NCBI RefSeq assembly: GCF_007859935.1
Contig: NZ_SJPO01000010.1
Span: 124,001 to 188,000 of the forward strand
Length of the DNA stretch: 64,000 nt
Source of the DNA: Posidoniimonas polymericola
Lineage (GTDB): Bacteria > Planctomycetota > Planctomycetia > Pirellulales > Lacipirellulaceae
Direction of reading: 5' to 3'
Part shown: positions 34,127 to 42,752 of the stretch, in pieces
How the letters are laid out: the number at the start of each line of letters is the position of its first letter
Numbering within the stretch: the stretch's first letter is position 1
Translations under genes and position numbers: made by a program
Notes under the pieces: generated by a model
Seen by the model: the letters and a program-made list of their open reading frames with translations, nothing else
Told to the model about the DNA's origin: nothing
The model's database searches: none

Positions 34127-34717
34127 ATGACTACCGCTACCGAAACTTTCGAATTCGAGTTGTACTCGAGCGACACCCCGCTCGAGACGCTTGTTGCCGC
34201 CGCCCAGCAGGGCGACCGCGACGCCTTCGGCCAGTTGGTCGAGCGTTACGAGGGGATGGTCAAGAGCGTCGCCCTGCGTCGTCTCGGAGACGAGGCCGAG
34301 GCGCTCGAGCTTGCTCAGGACGTGTTCATGAAGGCGATGCAGCGGATCGATCAGCTCAAGGAGCCGGCCGCCCTTGGCGGGTGGTTGCGGCAGATCACCG
34401 TCCGCATGGCGATCAACCGTCAGGTCCGGCGTAAGCCGGTCGTGTCGGCCGAGCCGCAGACCCTCGAGGCGACCGTCTACGAGAGCCGCACCCCGCTCGA
34501 CAGCGCCTTGACCAACGAGCGGGCCCAGCAGGTCCGTGGCGGCTTGGACCGCCTCGGCGAGATGGACCGCAGCACGCTGGTCGCGTTCTACGTGCGAGGC
34601 GAGTCGCTCAACGAGATGAGCGTCGCGTTCCGGGCGCCGGTCGGCACGATCAAGCGTCGGCTGCACGTCGCACGGAAGCGGCTCGCGGCCGAGCTCGAGA
34701 TGCTGCAGGCCGTTTGA
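34127..34717 (+). CDS. ECF-type RNA polymerase sigma factor
   Basis: The start at 34127 (MTTATETFEFEL) has a good ribosome binding site (GGAGAGAG) and gives 196 residues; a longer in-frame version lacks one. Sigma region 2 is DAFGQLVERYEGMVKSVALRRLGDEAEALELAQDVFMKAMQRI followed by LGGWLRQITVRMAINR. Region 4 is LDRLGEMDRSTLVAFYVRGESLNEMSVAF with the helix-turn-helix GTIKRRLHVARKRLAAEL. No anti-sigma gene is adjacent, which is common in planctomycetes. Target promoters are unknown. Confidence 0.93.
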   Translation: MTTATETFEFELYSSDTPLETLVAAAQQGDRDAFGQLVERYEGMVKSVALRRLGDEAEALELAQDVFMKAMQRIDQLKEPAALGGWLRQITVRMAINRQVRRKPVVSAEPQTLEATVYESRTPLDSALTNERAQQVRGGLDRLGEMDRSTLVAFYVRGESLNEMSVAFRAPVGTIKRRLHVARKRLAAELEMLQAV

Positions 34718-34744
34718 GTCGGCTGTTACCCCAAAGTCTTGCTT

Positions 34745-34782
34745 GCCGCCGCGTGGGTCTGGGCCCACGCGGCGGCTTTTTT
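34745..34782 (+). terminator. Rho-independent terminator after the ECF sigma gene
   Basis: A perfect 13-bp stem (GCCGCCGCGTGGG at 34745-34757 with its complement at 34764-34776) is followed by T6. It lies 28 bases after the sigma factor stop. Confidence 0.93.
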
Positions 34783-34792
34783 CGTGCCTACT

Positions 34793-34937
34793 CCCTCCCC
34801 TCCGGGGGAGGGCCCGGGTGGGGGAGAGCGCCGGCAGGGTGTGCCCCTTACCGACCTGGGAGATGGCTACGCCCTGGCTACGCGGCTGCGTCGACTACGG
34901 GGCGCCCCCACCCTAACCCTCCCCCATGGGGGGAGGG
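34793..34937. repeat. 145-bp nested palindromic intergenic element
   Basis: Hairpins with the same arms CCCTCCCC/GGGGAGGG sit at both ends (34793-34812 and 34917-34937). Inside them, GGGTGGGGG (34816-34824) pairs with CCCCCACCC (34905-34913). The whole element is therefore a large stem with hairpin tips. It overlaps the 3' end of the minus-strand DUF423 gene and supplies its last codons and stop. It resembles the CCCTCCCC-type dispersed repeats of many GC-rich genomes. Confidence 0.75.
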
Positions 34938-35341
34938 GATTCGCCGCGCCGCGCAAAACCCGTCACCGCGATCATCACCCAGCCGCCGATCATCGTCAGC
35001 CCGCCGATCGGCACGATCGCGCCAAGCCAGCGGAAGTCGTCGCTCAGCAGCGCGATCGCGTACAGCAGCCCGCTGAAGATCAGCGAACCGCCGAGCTGCA
35101 GCCAGCCGGCCGCCTGCAGCGTGCCGCTGACAACCGACCGCGCAGCCACGCCGACGCCGACCAACCCCAGGGCCGCGTACATATGGTATTGCGCGCCGGT
35201 GTGAAAAGTCTCGAGCCGCTGGGCAACCGCCGCGGCGTCGTAGCCGCTCTCCCCAAGATAGGTCGGCAGTCCGTGGGCACCAAACGCGCCGATGGCGATC
35301 CCGATCGCCCCCCAAATGCCCGCTGTTGTTAGCCAATTCAT
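34913..35341 (-). CDS. DUF423 family small membrane protein
   Basis: The 142-residue protein has four predicted membrane helices and the DUF423 (YgdD-like) motifs: GIWGAIGIAIGAFGAHGL near the start, FHTGAQYHMYAALGLVGVG, LQLGGSLIFSGLLYAIAL and LGAIVPIGGLTMIGGWVMIA. Function is unknown. The final residues ESPPPMGEG and the TAG stop are encoded by the palindromic element at 34793-34937, so the natural C-terminus was probably replaced when that element inserted. Confidence 0.88.
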   Translation of the reverse strand: MNWLTTAGIWGAIGIAIGAFGAHGLPTYLGESGYDAAAVAQRLETFHTGAQYHMYAALGLVGVGVAARSVVSGTLQAAGWLQLGGSLIFSGLLYAIALLSDDFRWLGAIVPIGGLTMIGGWVMIAVTGFARRGESPPPMGEG

Positions 35342-35553
35342 TGTTTCGATCCGCTGGAGGTTTTCGTAACCGATCTGCTAGCAGGCGTAACAAGGAAGTG
35401 GCGGCGGCGAAAGGTAAGCCATCCGAAGGGTGAGAACCAAGCCTCGCCGTGAAGCGGGGACGCCGGTGTGCCAAGCAAACCGGCGCCAAGCCTGCTTGGC
35501 GACCTCGACGCGTTGGGCCGCCAGCCAACATCAACGCCCGGTACTGCTGCCTG

Positions 35554-36387
35554 CTACAGTCGGTCGAGCAGGTCGGCCTTCTTGCGGTTGAACTCGTCGT
35601 CGCTCACGATCCCCTTGTCGCGCAGCTCGCCGAGGCGCTCTAGCAAGGCGAATACGTCGCCCCCCGCCGGTGCATTCCCACTGGGAGCAGGGGACGACCC
35701 GGATGCGGGAGCACCATAGCTCGACGGGCTTGCAGCGGGCGACGCCTGAACCGGTTGCCCATCACGGGACACCACAGGCAGGCTCGACAGCGCGACCGTG
35801 CCAAACTGACTCGAGAACGTGATGGAGCTGCCCGACCCTTGCTGCTGGGAGAAGCCACCGATCTGGTGGTTGAGCGTGTCGTAGACCCACACCTGGCCGC
35901 CCGTTTTTACGGCCAGACGTCCGATGTTGGCGAAGTAGGCGTAGCGCACGTTATTCTGGTTGCCCGTTGCGCTCGGCGCGCCCAAATCGGTCGGCCACCA
36001 GTTCTCTTCGGGGTCGGGCACGAACAGACTCGATTGGCCCATCGGCGCGCCGGTGGCCTGGTTCTGCTGGCCGCCGCCGCTTTGGCTCTGCGACTGGAAG
36101 CTCCCCGATTGCAGCAGCCCCGGTTGATTGACAAGGATGTTGGCGATGTCCTGGCAGAGCGAGCCGACACGACTCTTGAGCCCATGATTGAACATGTCGC
36201 CCAGCATCATCATGCCGCCGTTCATCCACTGCCCCGACCCGCCGAACTCGGGGTGGTTGAACTGCGCCATGCTGCCATTCCCGTTGAGCACAGCAAACAT
36301 CATATGCGTGACGGCGTCCTGGCTAAAGCCGTGCCGTTGCGAAAGGTCGTTGACGACTTGCTGGCCCTGAGGTGATAGCTGTCTCAT
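35554..36387 (-). CDS. SHOCT domain protein of unknown function
   Basis: The start at 36387 (MRQLSPQGQQVVNDLSQRHGFS) is preferred over a long upstream extension, giving 277 residues. The N-terminal region is a helical domain of unknown type (AVTHMMFAVLNGNGSMAQF, then a Met/Gly-rich GQWMNGGMMMLGDMF). A Gln/Ser-rich linker follows, then a beta-type region with VPDPEENWWPTDLGAP and a Ser/Pro/Ala-rich linker. A C-terminal SHOCT motif (VFALLERLGELRDKGIVSDDEFNRKKADLLDRL) ends the protein. SHOCT helices often sit at the ends of proteins as oligomerisation modules. Role unknown. Confidence 0.8.
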   Translation of the reverse strand: MRQLSPQGQQVVNDLSQRHGFSQDAVTHMMFAVLNGNGSMAQFNHPEFGGSGQWMNGGMMMLGDMFNHGLKSRVGSLCQDIANILVNQPGLLQSGSFQSQSQSGGGQQNQATGAPMGQSSLFVPDPEENWWPTDLGAPSATGNQNNVRYAYFANIGRLAVKTGGQVWVYDTLNHQIGGFSQQQGSGSSITFSSQFGTVALSSLPVVSRDGQPVQASPAASPSSYGAPASGSSPAPSGNAPAGGDVFALLERLGELRDKGIVSDDEFNRKKADLLDRL

Positions 36388-36785
36388 CTTGCTTGATCCC
36401 TGATGCTGATTGATTTCACATGAGCCCGATGCTAGTACGCCCCTCGCAGAACTCGATTGAATGCCGCGCAGGGGGCCTTGGGAACGGAAGAGCCTGGAGG
36501 ACCGACCGCGCTTGGGCGAGAGCTCTTGCCAACTTGGCGCCACGTCCGAAGTGGTAGTCCGTCCCGCGGTGAAACACCCCGCGACCAAACCCGGCCTCTA
36601 CCGGCTCAGCCAACGCACCCAGAGGGCCTTGCCGGGGGCGCCGTCAGCGAGCAATACGGCCGCCGGTCTGGTTCGATCCCGAGTCGAGGCGCCTCGGGGG
36701 CCATTCTCTCAGCAACCCCCGGCGACTGGCAAGCGCCCTACCAGCGGGTGGACAGCCGCCCCATGGGAGCGAGGCGGCGGAATTC
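36388..36785. other. Intergenic region without recognised features
   Basis: About 400 bases between the SHOCT gene and the transglutaminase gene, both on the minus strand. ORFs here are short and featureless. The GGTTCGATCCC string at about 36670 resembles a tRNA T-loop, but no matching stems are present. It should hold the SHOCT gene promoter on its left side. Confidence 0.5.
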
Positions 36786-37628
36786 TCACGCCGTAGAAAC
36801 GGCCGGGGGACCGCCAGACTGCGGGTCTGGCAGGTTTTGGTAGTCGGATTGGCTGGCCCACACGGTTTTGTCGATCAGCACCGCGTCGCCAGTCAGCGTG
36901 GCAAACGACACGTCGGCGGCGTCGCGCCCGACCCCGATTCGGACCAATCCGCTTACGGGCGCGAGTTTGGTGGGGTCGAACAGGTACCACTGCCCGTCGA
37001 GAAAGGCCTCCATGAAGCCGTGGAAGTCCGGCGGCTGCAGCCCGACCGCGTAGCCCGCGACGTAGCGGGCCGGGATGCCCACGCCACGGCAGAGGGTGAT
37101 CGCCAAGTGGGCGTAGTCGCGACAGACGCCGGTCCTTTGCAGCAGGACGTCCGCGGAGGTCGTCGATGAGTTGGTGCTGCCTGGGGTGTAGTCGAGGTGC
37201 TCAAAGACCCAGTCGCAGATTGCCTGCACCCGGCTGAAACCGCGGGGCAACTGACCAAACTCTTCGAATGCAAACCTCGCCAGCAGGTCGCTCTGGCAGT
37301 AGCGGCTCGGGTTCAGGTAGGTGAGCACCTCGGGCGGCATCTGGGACGTGTTGGATTCGCCCACGGAGGTCGGTCGATTCACGTTCGGCGCCAACTCGAC
37401 ATTCGCTTGGTACGACACCTTTAGCTCGCACGGCTGAACCACAAGCCGGTGCAATTGGTTCCCCTCAAGCCCCACGTGGTATCGCTCCGCTTCCAGCTTG
37501 GGTTCGAGCACCAGCTGCTCCCAGATGAGCGTCTGATGCTCGGTGTGCGCCGCGGCGATCTGAAACAGGAACACAGTCTCACACCGCACCTCGTACTTAA
37601 GGTCGGCGTGGACATCAATCTTGGACAT
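36786..37628 (-). CDS. Transglutaminase-like cysteine protease family protein
   Basis: The 280-residue protein has an N-terminal beta region (LKYEVRCETVFLFQIAAAHTEHQ) typical of bacterial transglutaminase-like proteins. The core follows: VQAICDWVFEHLDYTPGST, then the triad Cys169 (RTGVCRDYAHLAI), His203 (PPDFHGFMEAF) and Asp218 (WYLFDPTKLAPV). The catalytic residues are all in place. It lies 89 bases downstream of the Anbu gene. This pairing is known for Anbu loci, which usually also carry alpha-E and ATP-grasp genes, absent here. It probably hydrolyses or remodels peptide bonds; the substrate is unknown. Confidence 0.88.
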   Translation of the reverse strand: MSKIDVHADLKYEVRCETVFLFQIAAAHTEHQTLIWEQLVLEPKLEAERYHVGLEGNQLHRLVVQPCELKVSYQANVELAPNVNRPTSVGESNTSQMPPEVLTYLNPSRYCQSDLLARFAFEEFGQLPRGFSRVQAICDWVFEHLDYTPGSTNSSTTSADVLLQRTGVCRDYAHLAITLCRGVGIPARYVAGYAVGLQPPDFHGFMEAFLDGQWYLFDPTKLAPVSGLVRIGVGRDAADVSFATLTGDAVLIDKTVWASQSDYQNLPDPQSGGPPAVSTA

Positions 37629-37717
37629 GGGTTAATTCTTACCTGTGGGATTCGCGGTCTCGAGCAACCGCGGCGTTGAAGACTCGTCGACCGCCGGTTC
37701 AAGATAAAATCGCCGGT

Positions 37718-38431
37718 TCAAAACAAATTAGCGGCCCAGTCCATCGGCATCGAAGCGAGAGACTCGGAAAGCGTTTGCGACCACCACTTCGTCACACTGT
37801 TGATCTCGTCGGCGGTAAATCGCTGGAACCTGGCGTGGCGGTCCCCCTCGGCGATGACGGCGACATCGATCGGGCACTCCACATCGGTAACGCTCGTGCG
37901 AGTCGCGTCGAACGCCAGCAGGGCGAGGGCGACCGCCGACTGCAGGGGAGTCTCAAACGTGAGCAATCGATCGAGGATCGGCTTGCCGTAGTGGGTCCGC
38001 CCGATGATGAAATAGGGCGAATCGGAAGCCGACTCAATCCAATTGCCTTCCGGGTAGACGTAAAACATTTGCGGCGAGAGGTCTTGGCTAAGCCGGCCGC
38101 CAATGATCGCGTGTGGGTTCCACGACAGACCGCTAGCAGCGAGCGCCGCGCTGTCCTCACCGTGAACCCGCCGCAGCTGCTCTCCGAACAGGTTCACAAC
38201 CTTGAACAGGCGTTCAATCGGCTGCGGTTGCTGATCGAGCTGTTCGCCCAGGTAGGTCAGCGACTTGTCGCGAACCGACCGCAGCCCGCTGGTCATAACG
38301 AAGAGCGAGTCATTCGCGTGATTCACAAACGATAGCTTTTGCTTGCTAACCTGCTCGCTGCCGCGAACGATCTGCGTGTCCGCAAGCGCCACGACGCCCT
38401 GACGAACCTTAATGCCAACACAGAACGTCAT
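37718..38431 (-). CDS. Anbu-type proteasome-like peptidase
   Basis: Starting at 38431 (MTFCVGIKVRQGVVALADTQ) gives 237 residues and places a Thr directly after the initiator Met, as expected for an Ntn hydrolase whose N-terminal nucleophile is exposed by Met removal. The family features LSFVNHANDSLFVMTSGLRSVRDKS and YFIIGRTHYGKPILDRL are visible. Anbu proteins are ancient relatives of HslV and the proteasome beta subunit; their substrates are unknown. The transglutaminase-like gene follows downstream, and no unfoldase ATPase is adjacent. Confidence 0.88.
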   Translation of the reverse strand: MTFCVGIKVRQGVVALADTQIVRGSEQVSKQKLSFVNHANDSLFVMTSGLRSVRDKSLTYLGEQLDQQPQPIERLFKVVNLFGEQLRRVHGEDSAALAASGLSWNPHAIIGGRLSQDLSPQMFYVYPEGNWIESASDSPYFIIGRTHYGKPILDRLLTFETPLQSAVALALLAFDATRTSVTDVECPIDVAVIAEGDRHARFQRFTADEINSVTKWWSQTLSESLASMPMDWAANLF

Positions 38432-38794
38432 AGTAAATCCAAGGGCAGGCAAATCTAGCCGTGTTACGATAGCACGGAATGATTGCCTCAACCATGGCCG
38501 GCGGCAAGGAGACCGGGGCGAAAGGCCATGCCGAACGGACCCCGGGCTCTGCCGGGTCGGCGGTTGGTTCGTCAACGCTCAAGGGCCCCGGCGTCTTCGC
38601 CGCTGTCCGGTTCCCGAATGGCCGAAACCCGACTGGCCGCTTCCCGGGCGGGACCAGCGCCCTCGGAAACCTGGTGGTGTGCGGCCGGCCTGAGAATGGT
38701 CGTTTCGCCGACGCCCAATAAAAAAAGGGCCTCGGCAGGCTCGGAAGCCTGCCTCGGCCCTCTTCAAGGGGGGAGACGCTATCGGACGTTGGCG
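38432..38794. other. Intergenic region upstream of Anbu and downstream of the secretin gene
   Basis: About 360 bases. The left end should hold the Anbu promoter (minus strand). The right end holds the terminator of the secretin operon. Plus-strand ORFs of about 80 codons in between show no family features. Confidence 0.55.
38720..38768 (-). terminator. Terminator of the secretin operon
   Basis: Read on the minus strand, a hairpin (GGGCC...GCAGGCT / AGCCTGC...GGCCC with a small internal loop) is followed by T7 (38726-38720). It starts about 27 bases after the secretin stop codon. Confidence 0.85.
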
Positions 38795-41700
38795 TTACGG
38801 GATCGCGACGCCGGCCCGTTCTTCTTCTTCTTCCTGGATGATGATGCGTGGGGTGACCATCATCATCAGGCTGTCGGTCTCGCGGCCGATGCCGACGTTC
38901 TTGAACAGCCGGTTGACGTACGGCAGCTTGGAGAGCAGCGGCACGCCGACCTCGCTGCGGCCCTCGCTGAGCCGCTTGATGCCGCCCAGCAGCACCGTGC
39001 CGCCGTCGGGCACGCTGACCGTGGTCGACACGCTGACGAAGCTGAAGGTCGGGAGCTGCACCGTGGTGCCGGCCGTGAAGTTCTGGTTCTGGTTTCCGTT
39101 GGAGTTGTCGTTGCCGTCGCCGTCGTCGTCGGTCGAGCTGCTCGAGCTGCTGGTCGAGGTCGACCCCTCGAACGTGAAGGTGTCGACGTCGCCGATCTGG
39201 CTGAAGAACGGGACCACCGTCAGGCGGACGTAGCGGCGGTCGTCGGAGACCACCGCCTGGATGTTCATCAGCGTGCCCTCGGAGAGCACCACGATCACCG
39301 GCTGCTGGGCGGCGGCGAACTCGCCGACCACCGGGATCACGCTGATCACAAATGGGCTCTGCGACGTGTCCGCCACGAAGGCGGTCTGGCCGTTGAACAG
39401 CGTCACCTTGGGGGCGTTGAGCACGTTGGTGCGCTCGTCGCCCTGGGCGGCGTTGATCAGGAAGTAGGCCTCGATGTCGCTGAGGATGGCGAAGCCGAAG
39501 CTGGCCGCACTCGACGGGTCGAAGCCGCCAAACTGGGGCACCGCCACGCCGAACCCGCCCTGTCGGAACGGGATGTCGAGGTCGGAAGTGAAGGTCGGGA
39601 ACAGGCCCTCGGACGGCGACTGGTCCAGGCCCACAGTGCCGCTGCGGCGGGGCGTCTCGTAGCCGGAGCCGATGCGGTTGGTGGCGAACAGGTCGGTCGT
39701 GCCGACCGTGTTGTCATTGATGTTCATGTCGAAGTCGATGCCGATCCGCTCGAAGAAGCTGTCGTTTAGGCGGATGAAGCGGACCTCGATCGTGATCTGC
39801 AGGTCCTGCAGGCGGCGGAGCTGCTCGAGCAGGTCCTCGATCTCTTCGTGCACGGCCTGGGTCTGGCTGATGATCAGGCTCAGGTTGCCGACGAACGGGC
39901 GGATTTCGGCCTCGCCGCCGCCGTTCTCGGCCCAGGTCTCACTCGCGACGGTCGACACGATCAGGTCGATCAGGCCGTCGAAGTCGGCGTTGGCTCCACC
40001 GCCCATCCCGCCGGGGCCCATGCCCAGCGGCACGTTGCCGCCGTTCATGCCCCCGCCCATGCTGGGCGCGGCCATCTGGTTGGCGAGCAGCTCCTCCGGC
40101 AAGGGCTTGCCATCGGCGCCGACCTGCGGCTGGTGGTTCACAAAGGCCATCGGGCCGGGGGCGCCGCCGCCGGCGCCGTAGCCGAGCGCGGCGTGGGCGT
40201 CGTTGATCAGTCCCTGCAGGCCGATGTTGTTGCTCGGCACGAAGTTCGGGATCGGGGTCACCAGGTCCGCGACGTAGTAGGTCTTGACCTTGACGTCGCC
40301 GTCGCGGCGTTGCTCGCTGGTGATCATCAGCACCTCGTCCTTCACGACGTACGCCAGGTGCAGCTCGGTGAGCATCAGGTTCAGGGCGCTCTTGAGCATG
40401 ACCGGGTTGGCCAGGTCGAGCGTGACCGGGGTGTCGGTCGTGACGCCTTCCTGGCTCAGGCCACGCTGGTCGAGGTGGATGTTGATGCCGGTCAGCTGCG
40501 ACAGGCTGTCGACCACCTCGGAGAGCGGCCGGTCGCGGTACCGCATCTGGACCGGCGCCTTCAGCTTCTGGCGGATCTCGATCTCACTCTGGGTGAACTC
40601 GCCGTCACGCTGGCTGAGCGACTTGCGGTTCTTGATGCCGCCCCAGGTCTCGGAGTTGAACGTCATCTCCTGGTTGTCGAAGACGTCGGCGTAGGAGGAC
40701 CCTTCGACGTCGTCGAGCGAGCGGAAGATCGCTTCCTCCTTCTCGCCCTGCATCTGACGGTTGGAGAACTCACGCCGCATCATCTTGGCGTTCAGCCAGA
40801 TCTGCTGCACCACAGGCTCATTCGGGGCAAGCTCGTAGAGCCGCTTGGCGACCAGCTCGGCCTCGGGGTAGCGGGCCTCGTCTTGCAGCTTGTTGAACTG
40901 GTCAACCGACTCGGCGATCTTCTGCTGCATGTTCTGCTTCGCGGCGCGGCCCCGGTCGAGGTCGGCCAGCACGGCCGCGTTGTGCTCGTCCAGCTCGATC
41001 TGGGCGCGGTTGTCCTCGATGAACTTCTCGAGGTCGGCGATGCCGGCGTCGACGCGGGCCAGCAGGGCCCGGCGGTAGTCGGCCGAGAGCTGCGAGTCTT
41101 CCACTTCCTTGCGGGTGGTCTGCAGCAGATCGAGCGCGGCCTTCGGCTCGTTCTCACGCAGCCGGCGGGCCTCAAGCTGACGCTTGCCGACGTCGGTCGA
41201 CAGCTGACGGACCAGCACCTGCTGGGCCGCGGCGGCCGAGTCGATCATCGACGCGGCGCCGGGCGCCACGGGGGCGGGCGGCGACAGCGGCTCCGGCACG
41301 GCCGAGCCTTCCAGCAGCGACAGGTGGTCACGCACCCGGGCCTGGGCCACGAGGTCGAGCTCGCTGCTGCGGGCGTTGGCCTTGCGGAACAGGTTGAGGG
41401 CGGCGTCGCGGTCGCCGCTACGCAGGGCGGTCTCGCCCTGCTTGATCAGCTCGCCGGCGGTCGCTTCGGTCAGCCCGGGCAGGGCGGGGCCGCCGGTGTT
41501 GTAGCGAGAGTTCTGGGCCAGCCGCGGGCCGTCGTCGGGGATGACAAGGGTGGCGGGCTGGTTCAGGGTGCCGTCTTCTTCAGCAACGTGCAGGGCCTGC
41601 TGGGCGGCGTAACGCGGGGCGCCGGTCGTCTCGTTCGACGTCAGCATGCCGGCGTCGGCCTCGTAGCGGGCGCGTTGCAGGTCCCAGGCAAGTCGCGACG

Positions 41701-42298
41701 GGCGGTCTTCCTCGGGGGTGAATTGTTCTTCGGGGACGTTCAGCCGGCTGGCCCGGGCGGCGTAGGTCTCGGCCTGGGGCAGGTTGCCCAACCGCAGCGA
41801 CGCCCGCGAGGCGGCCATCAGCTGCAGGGCCTGTTCCTTCGGCGTGCCCGGCACGGCGTCAACCGGGGCCGGGCTCTCGGACACGCCCGGCAGCGGGCGG
41901 GCCGCGGCGCCGGCGTCAACAACCAGCGGCAGCGGCGGGGTGTTGTCGGCGGACGTCGTGGCGTAGCCAGACCCGGCGGCCGGCTTGGCGGCGACCGGTC
42001 GCGGCGCGTCCTTGACCGCCTTGGCCAGGTCGCGACGCAGCGTCGACGGCGTGTCGCCGAAGTGCAGCATCGGGTAGCGGATGCCCGACGACTCGGCGCG
42101 ACGCACCAGGGCGTCGGCCCGGGTGAGGTCGCCCTTGGCGATCGCGGCGCGGGCCTCGCTGAGCAGCGAGTCCACCTCCTGGCGGCTCATCTGGCGGGGC
42201 TGGTTCGCCTGGCCGAACGACGCCGATGGCGTCGCGGCGACGAGCAGCGCGGTTAGCAGAATAGTCCCGGCTCGGTTTAAATTCCCTTGAGCGTTCAA
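38795..42298 (-). CDS. Secretin, GspD/PilQ-like outer membrane channel protein
   Basis: The start is taken as TTG at 42298, preceded by AAGGAGAG with correct spacing. It gives a signal peptide (TILLTALLVAATPSASFGQA) and 1167 residues. The N-terminal half is helical with TPR-like repeats (EARAAIAKGDLTRADALVRRAE, GETALRSGDRDAALNLFRKA). An STN/N0 domain lies near residue 580 (RDRPLSEVVDSLSQLTGINIHLDQRG). The secretin core starts near 830 (ITIEVRFIRLNDSFFERIGIDFD) and holds VGVPLLSKLPYVNRLFKNVG and SLMMMVTPRIII. It forms a multimeric gated pore for pili or secretion. It is the last gene of a pilM-type operon, though a 454-base gap precedes it. Confidence 0.92.
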   Translation of the reverse strand: MNAQGNLNRAGTILLTALLVAATPSASFGQANQPRQMSRQEVDSLLSEARAAIAKGDLTRADALVRRAESSGIRYPMLHFGDTPSTLRRDLAKAVKDAPRPVAAKPAAGSGYATTSADNTPPLPLVVDAGAAARPLPGVSESPAPVDAVPGTPKEQALQLMAASRASLRLGNLPQAETYAARASRLNVPEEQFTPEEDRPSRLAWDLQRARYEADAGMLTSNETTGAPRYAAQQALHVAEEDGTLNQPATLVIPDDGPRLAQNSRYNTGGPALPGLTEATAGELIKQGETALRSGDRDAALNLFRKANARSSELDLVAQARVRDHLSLLEGSAVPEPLSPPAPVAPGAASMIDSAAAAQQVLVRQLSTDVGKRQLEARRLRENEPKAALDLLQTTRKEVEDSQLSADYRRALLARVDAGIADLEKFIEDNRAQIELDEHNAAVLADLDRGRAAKQNMQQKIAESVDQFNKLQDEARYPEAELVAKRLYELAPNEPVVQQIWLNAKMMRREFSNRQMQGEKEEAIFRSLDDVEGSSYADVFDNQEMTFNSETWGGIKNRKSLSQRDGEFTQSEIEIRQKLKAPVQMRYRDRPLSEVVDSLSQLTGINIHLDQRGLSQEGVTTDTPVTLDLANPVMLKSALNLMLTELHLAYVVKDEVLMITSEQRRDGDVKVKTYYVADLVTPIPNFVPSNNIGLQGLINDAHAALGYGAGGGAPGPMAFVNHQPQVGADGKPLPEELLANQMAAPSMGGGMNGGNVPLGMGPGGMGGGANADFDGLIDLIVSTVASETWAENGGGEAEIRPFVGNLSLIISQTQAVHEEIEDLLEQLRRLQDLQITIEVRFIRLNDSFFERIGIDFDMNINDNTVGTTDLFATNRIGSGYETPRRSGTVGLDQSPSEGLFPTFTSDLDIPFRQGGFGVAVPQFGGFDPSSAASFGFAILSDIEAYFLINAAQGDERTNVLNAPKVTLFNGQTAFVADTSQSPFVISVIPVVGEFAAAQQPVIVVLSEGTLMNIQAVVSDDRRYVRLTVVPFFSQIGDVDTFTFEGSTSTSSSSSSTDDDGDGNDNSNGNQNQNFTAGTTVQLPTFSFVSVSTTVSVPDGGTVLLGGIKRLSEGRSEVGVPLLSKLPYVNRLFKNVGIGRETDSLMMMVTPRIIIQEEEEERAGVAIP

Positions 42299-42752
42299 CT
42301 CAACTCTCCTTGTTGCGTTGGATCGCCGATCGCGAACGATCGCCCCCTGCGGTTTCCCAGCAGGGGCGGCAGGCGAGGCTTCCTGCCCCGCTCCATTGTT
42401 GTTTATCTTCGCCCTCCAGTTACCGGGCCCGACCGGGCCTCGCGGCCTCGTCCGGGCAACGCCCAGCAGGAGACCTGCCACGGCGCTGGTAGAAGAGCGG
42501 CGGGAGAAATACGAAGTCCCAGGGGTGCGGTCAAGGGCAGTTTCAGAACCGGCCAAGAAAACCGGCAGGGGTGCGGCGGGCGCCAGCACGCATAAAACCC
42601 CCAGGAGAGGGCAAAAGCGTGACGCCGACGGCGGTGTGTAGAGGCCCGACGTGGGCCGCGGGGCAGGCAAGAAAACTGCCGGCTTGCGCCGGCAGTTGCT
42701 GGGTCTGCTAGGTGGGTGGCGGCCGGCCGCCTTCGGCCGTCGACGCGGAGTG
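42299..42752. other. Intergenic region before the secretin gene
   Basis: About 450 bases between the PilP-position gene and the secretin gene. A long ORF continues upstream of the secretin through this region but lacks family similarity, so the TTG start at 42298 is preferred. The right end carries the terminator at 42674-42697, so the secretin gene may have its own promoter here. Confidence 0.55.
42674..42697 (-). terminator. Hairpin terminator after the PilP-position gene
   Basis: A perfect 10-bp stem AACTGCCGGC/GCCGGCAGTT closes a four-base GCAA loop (minus strand) and is followed by TTC-rich sequence with a short T-run. It lies 56 bases after the stop at 42753. Confidence 0.8.

Noticed and set aside
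36665-36690. tRNA-like T-loop string GGTTCGATCCC
   Set aside because: The flanking bases do not form a T-stem, and no acceptor or anticodon arms are found.
38479-42256. Long plus-strand ORFs running antisense to the secretin gene
   Set aside because: They are rich in Arg, Gly and Val-Leu-His runs typical of reverse-strand translation of GC-rich genes, and show no family features.
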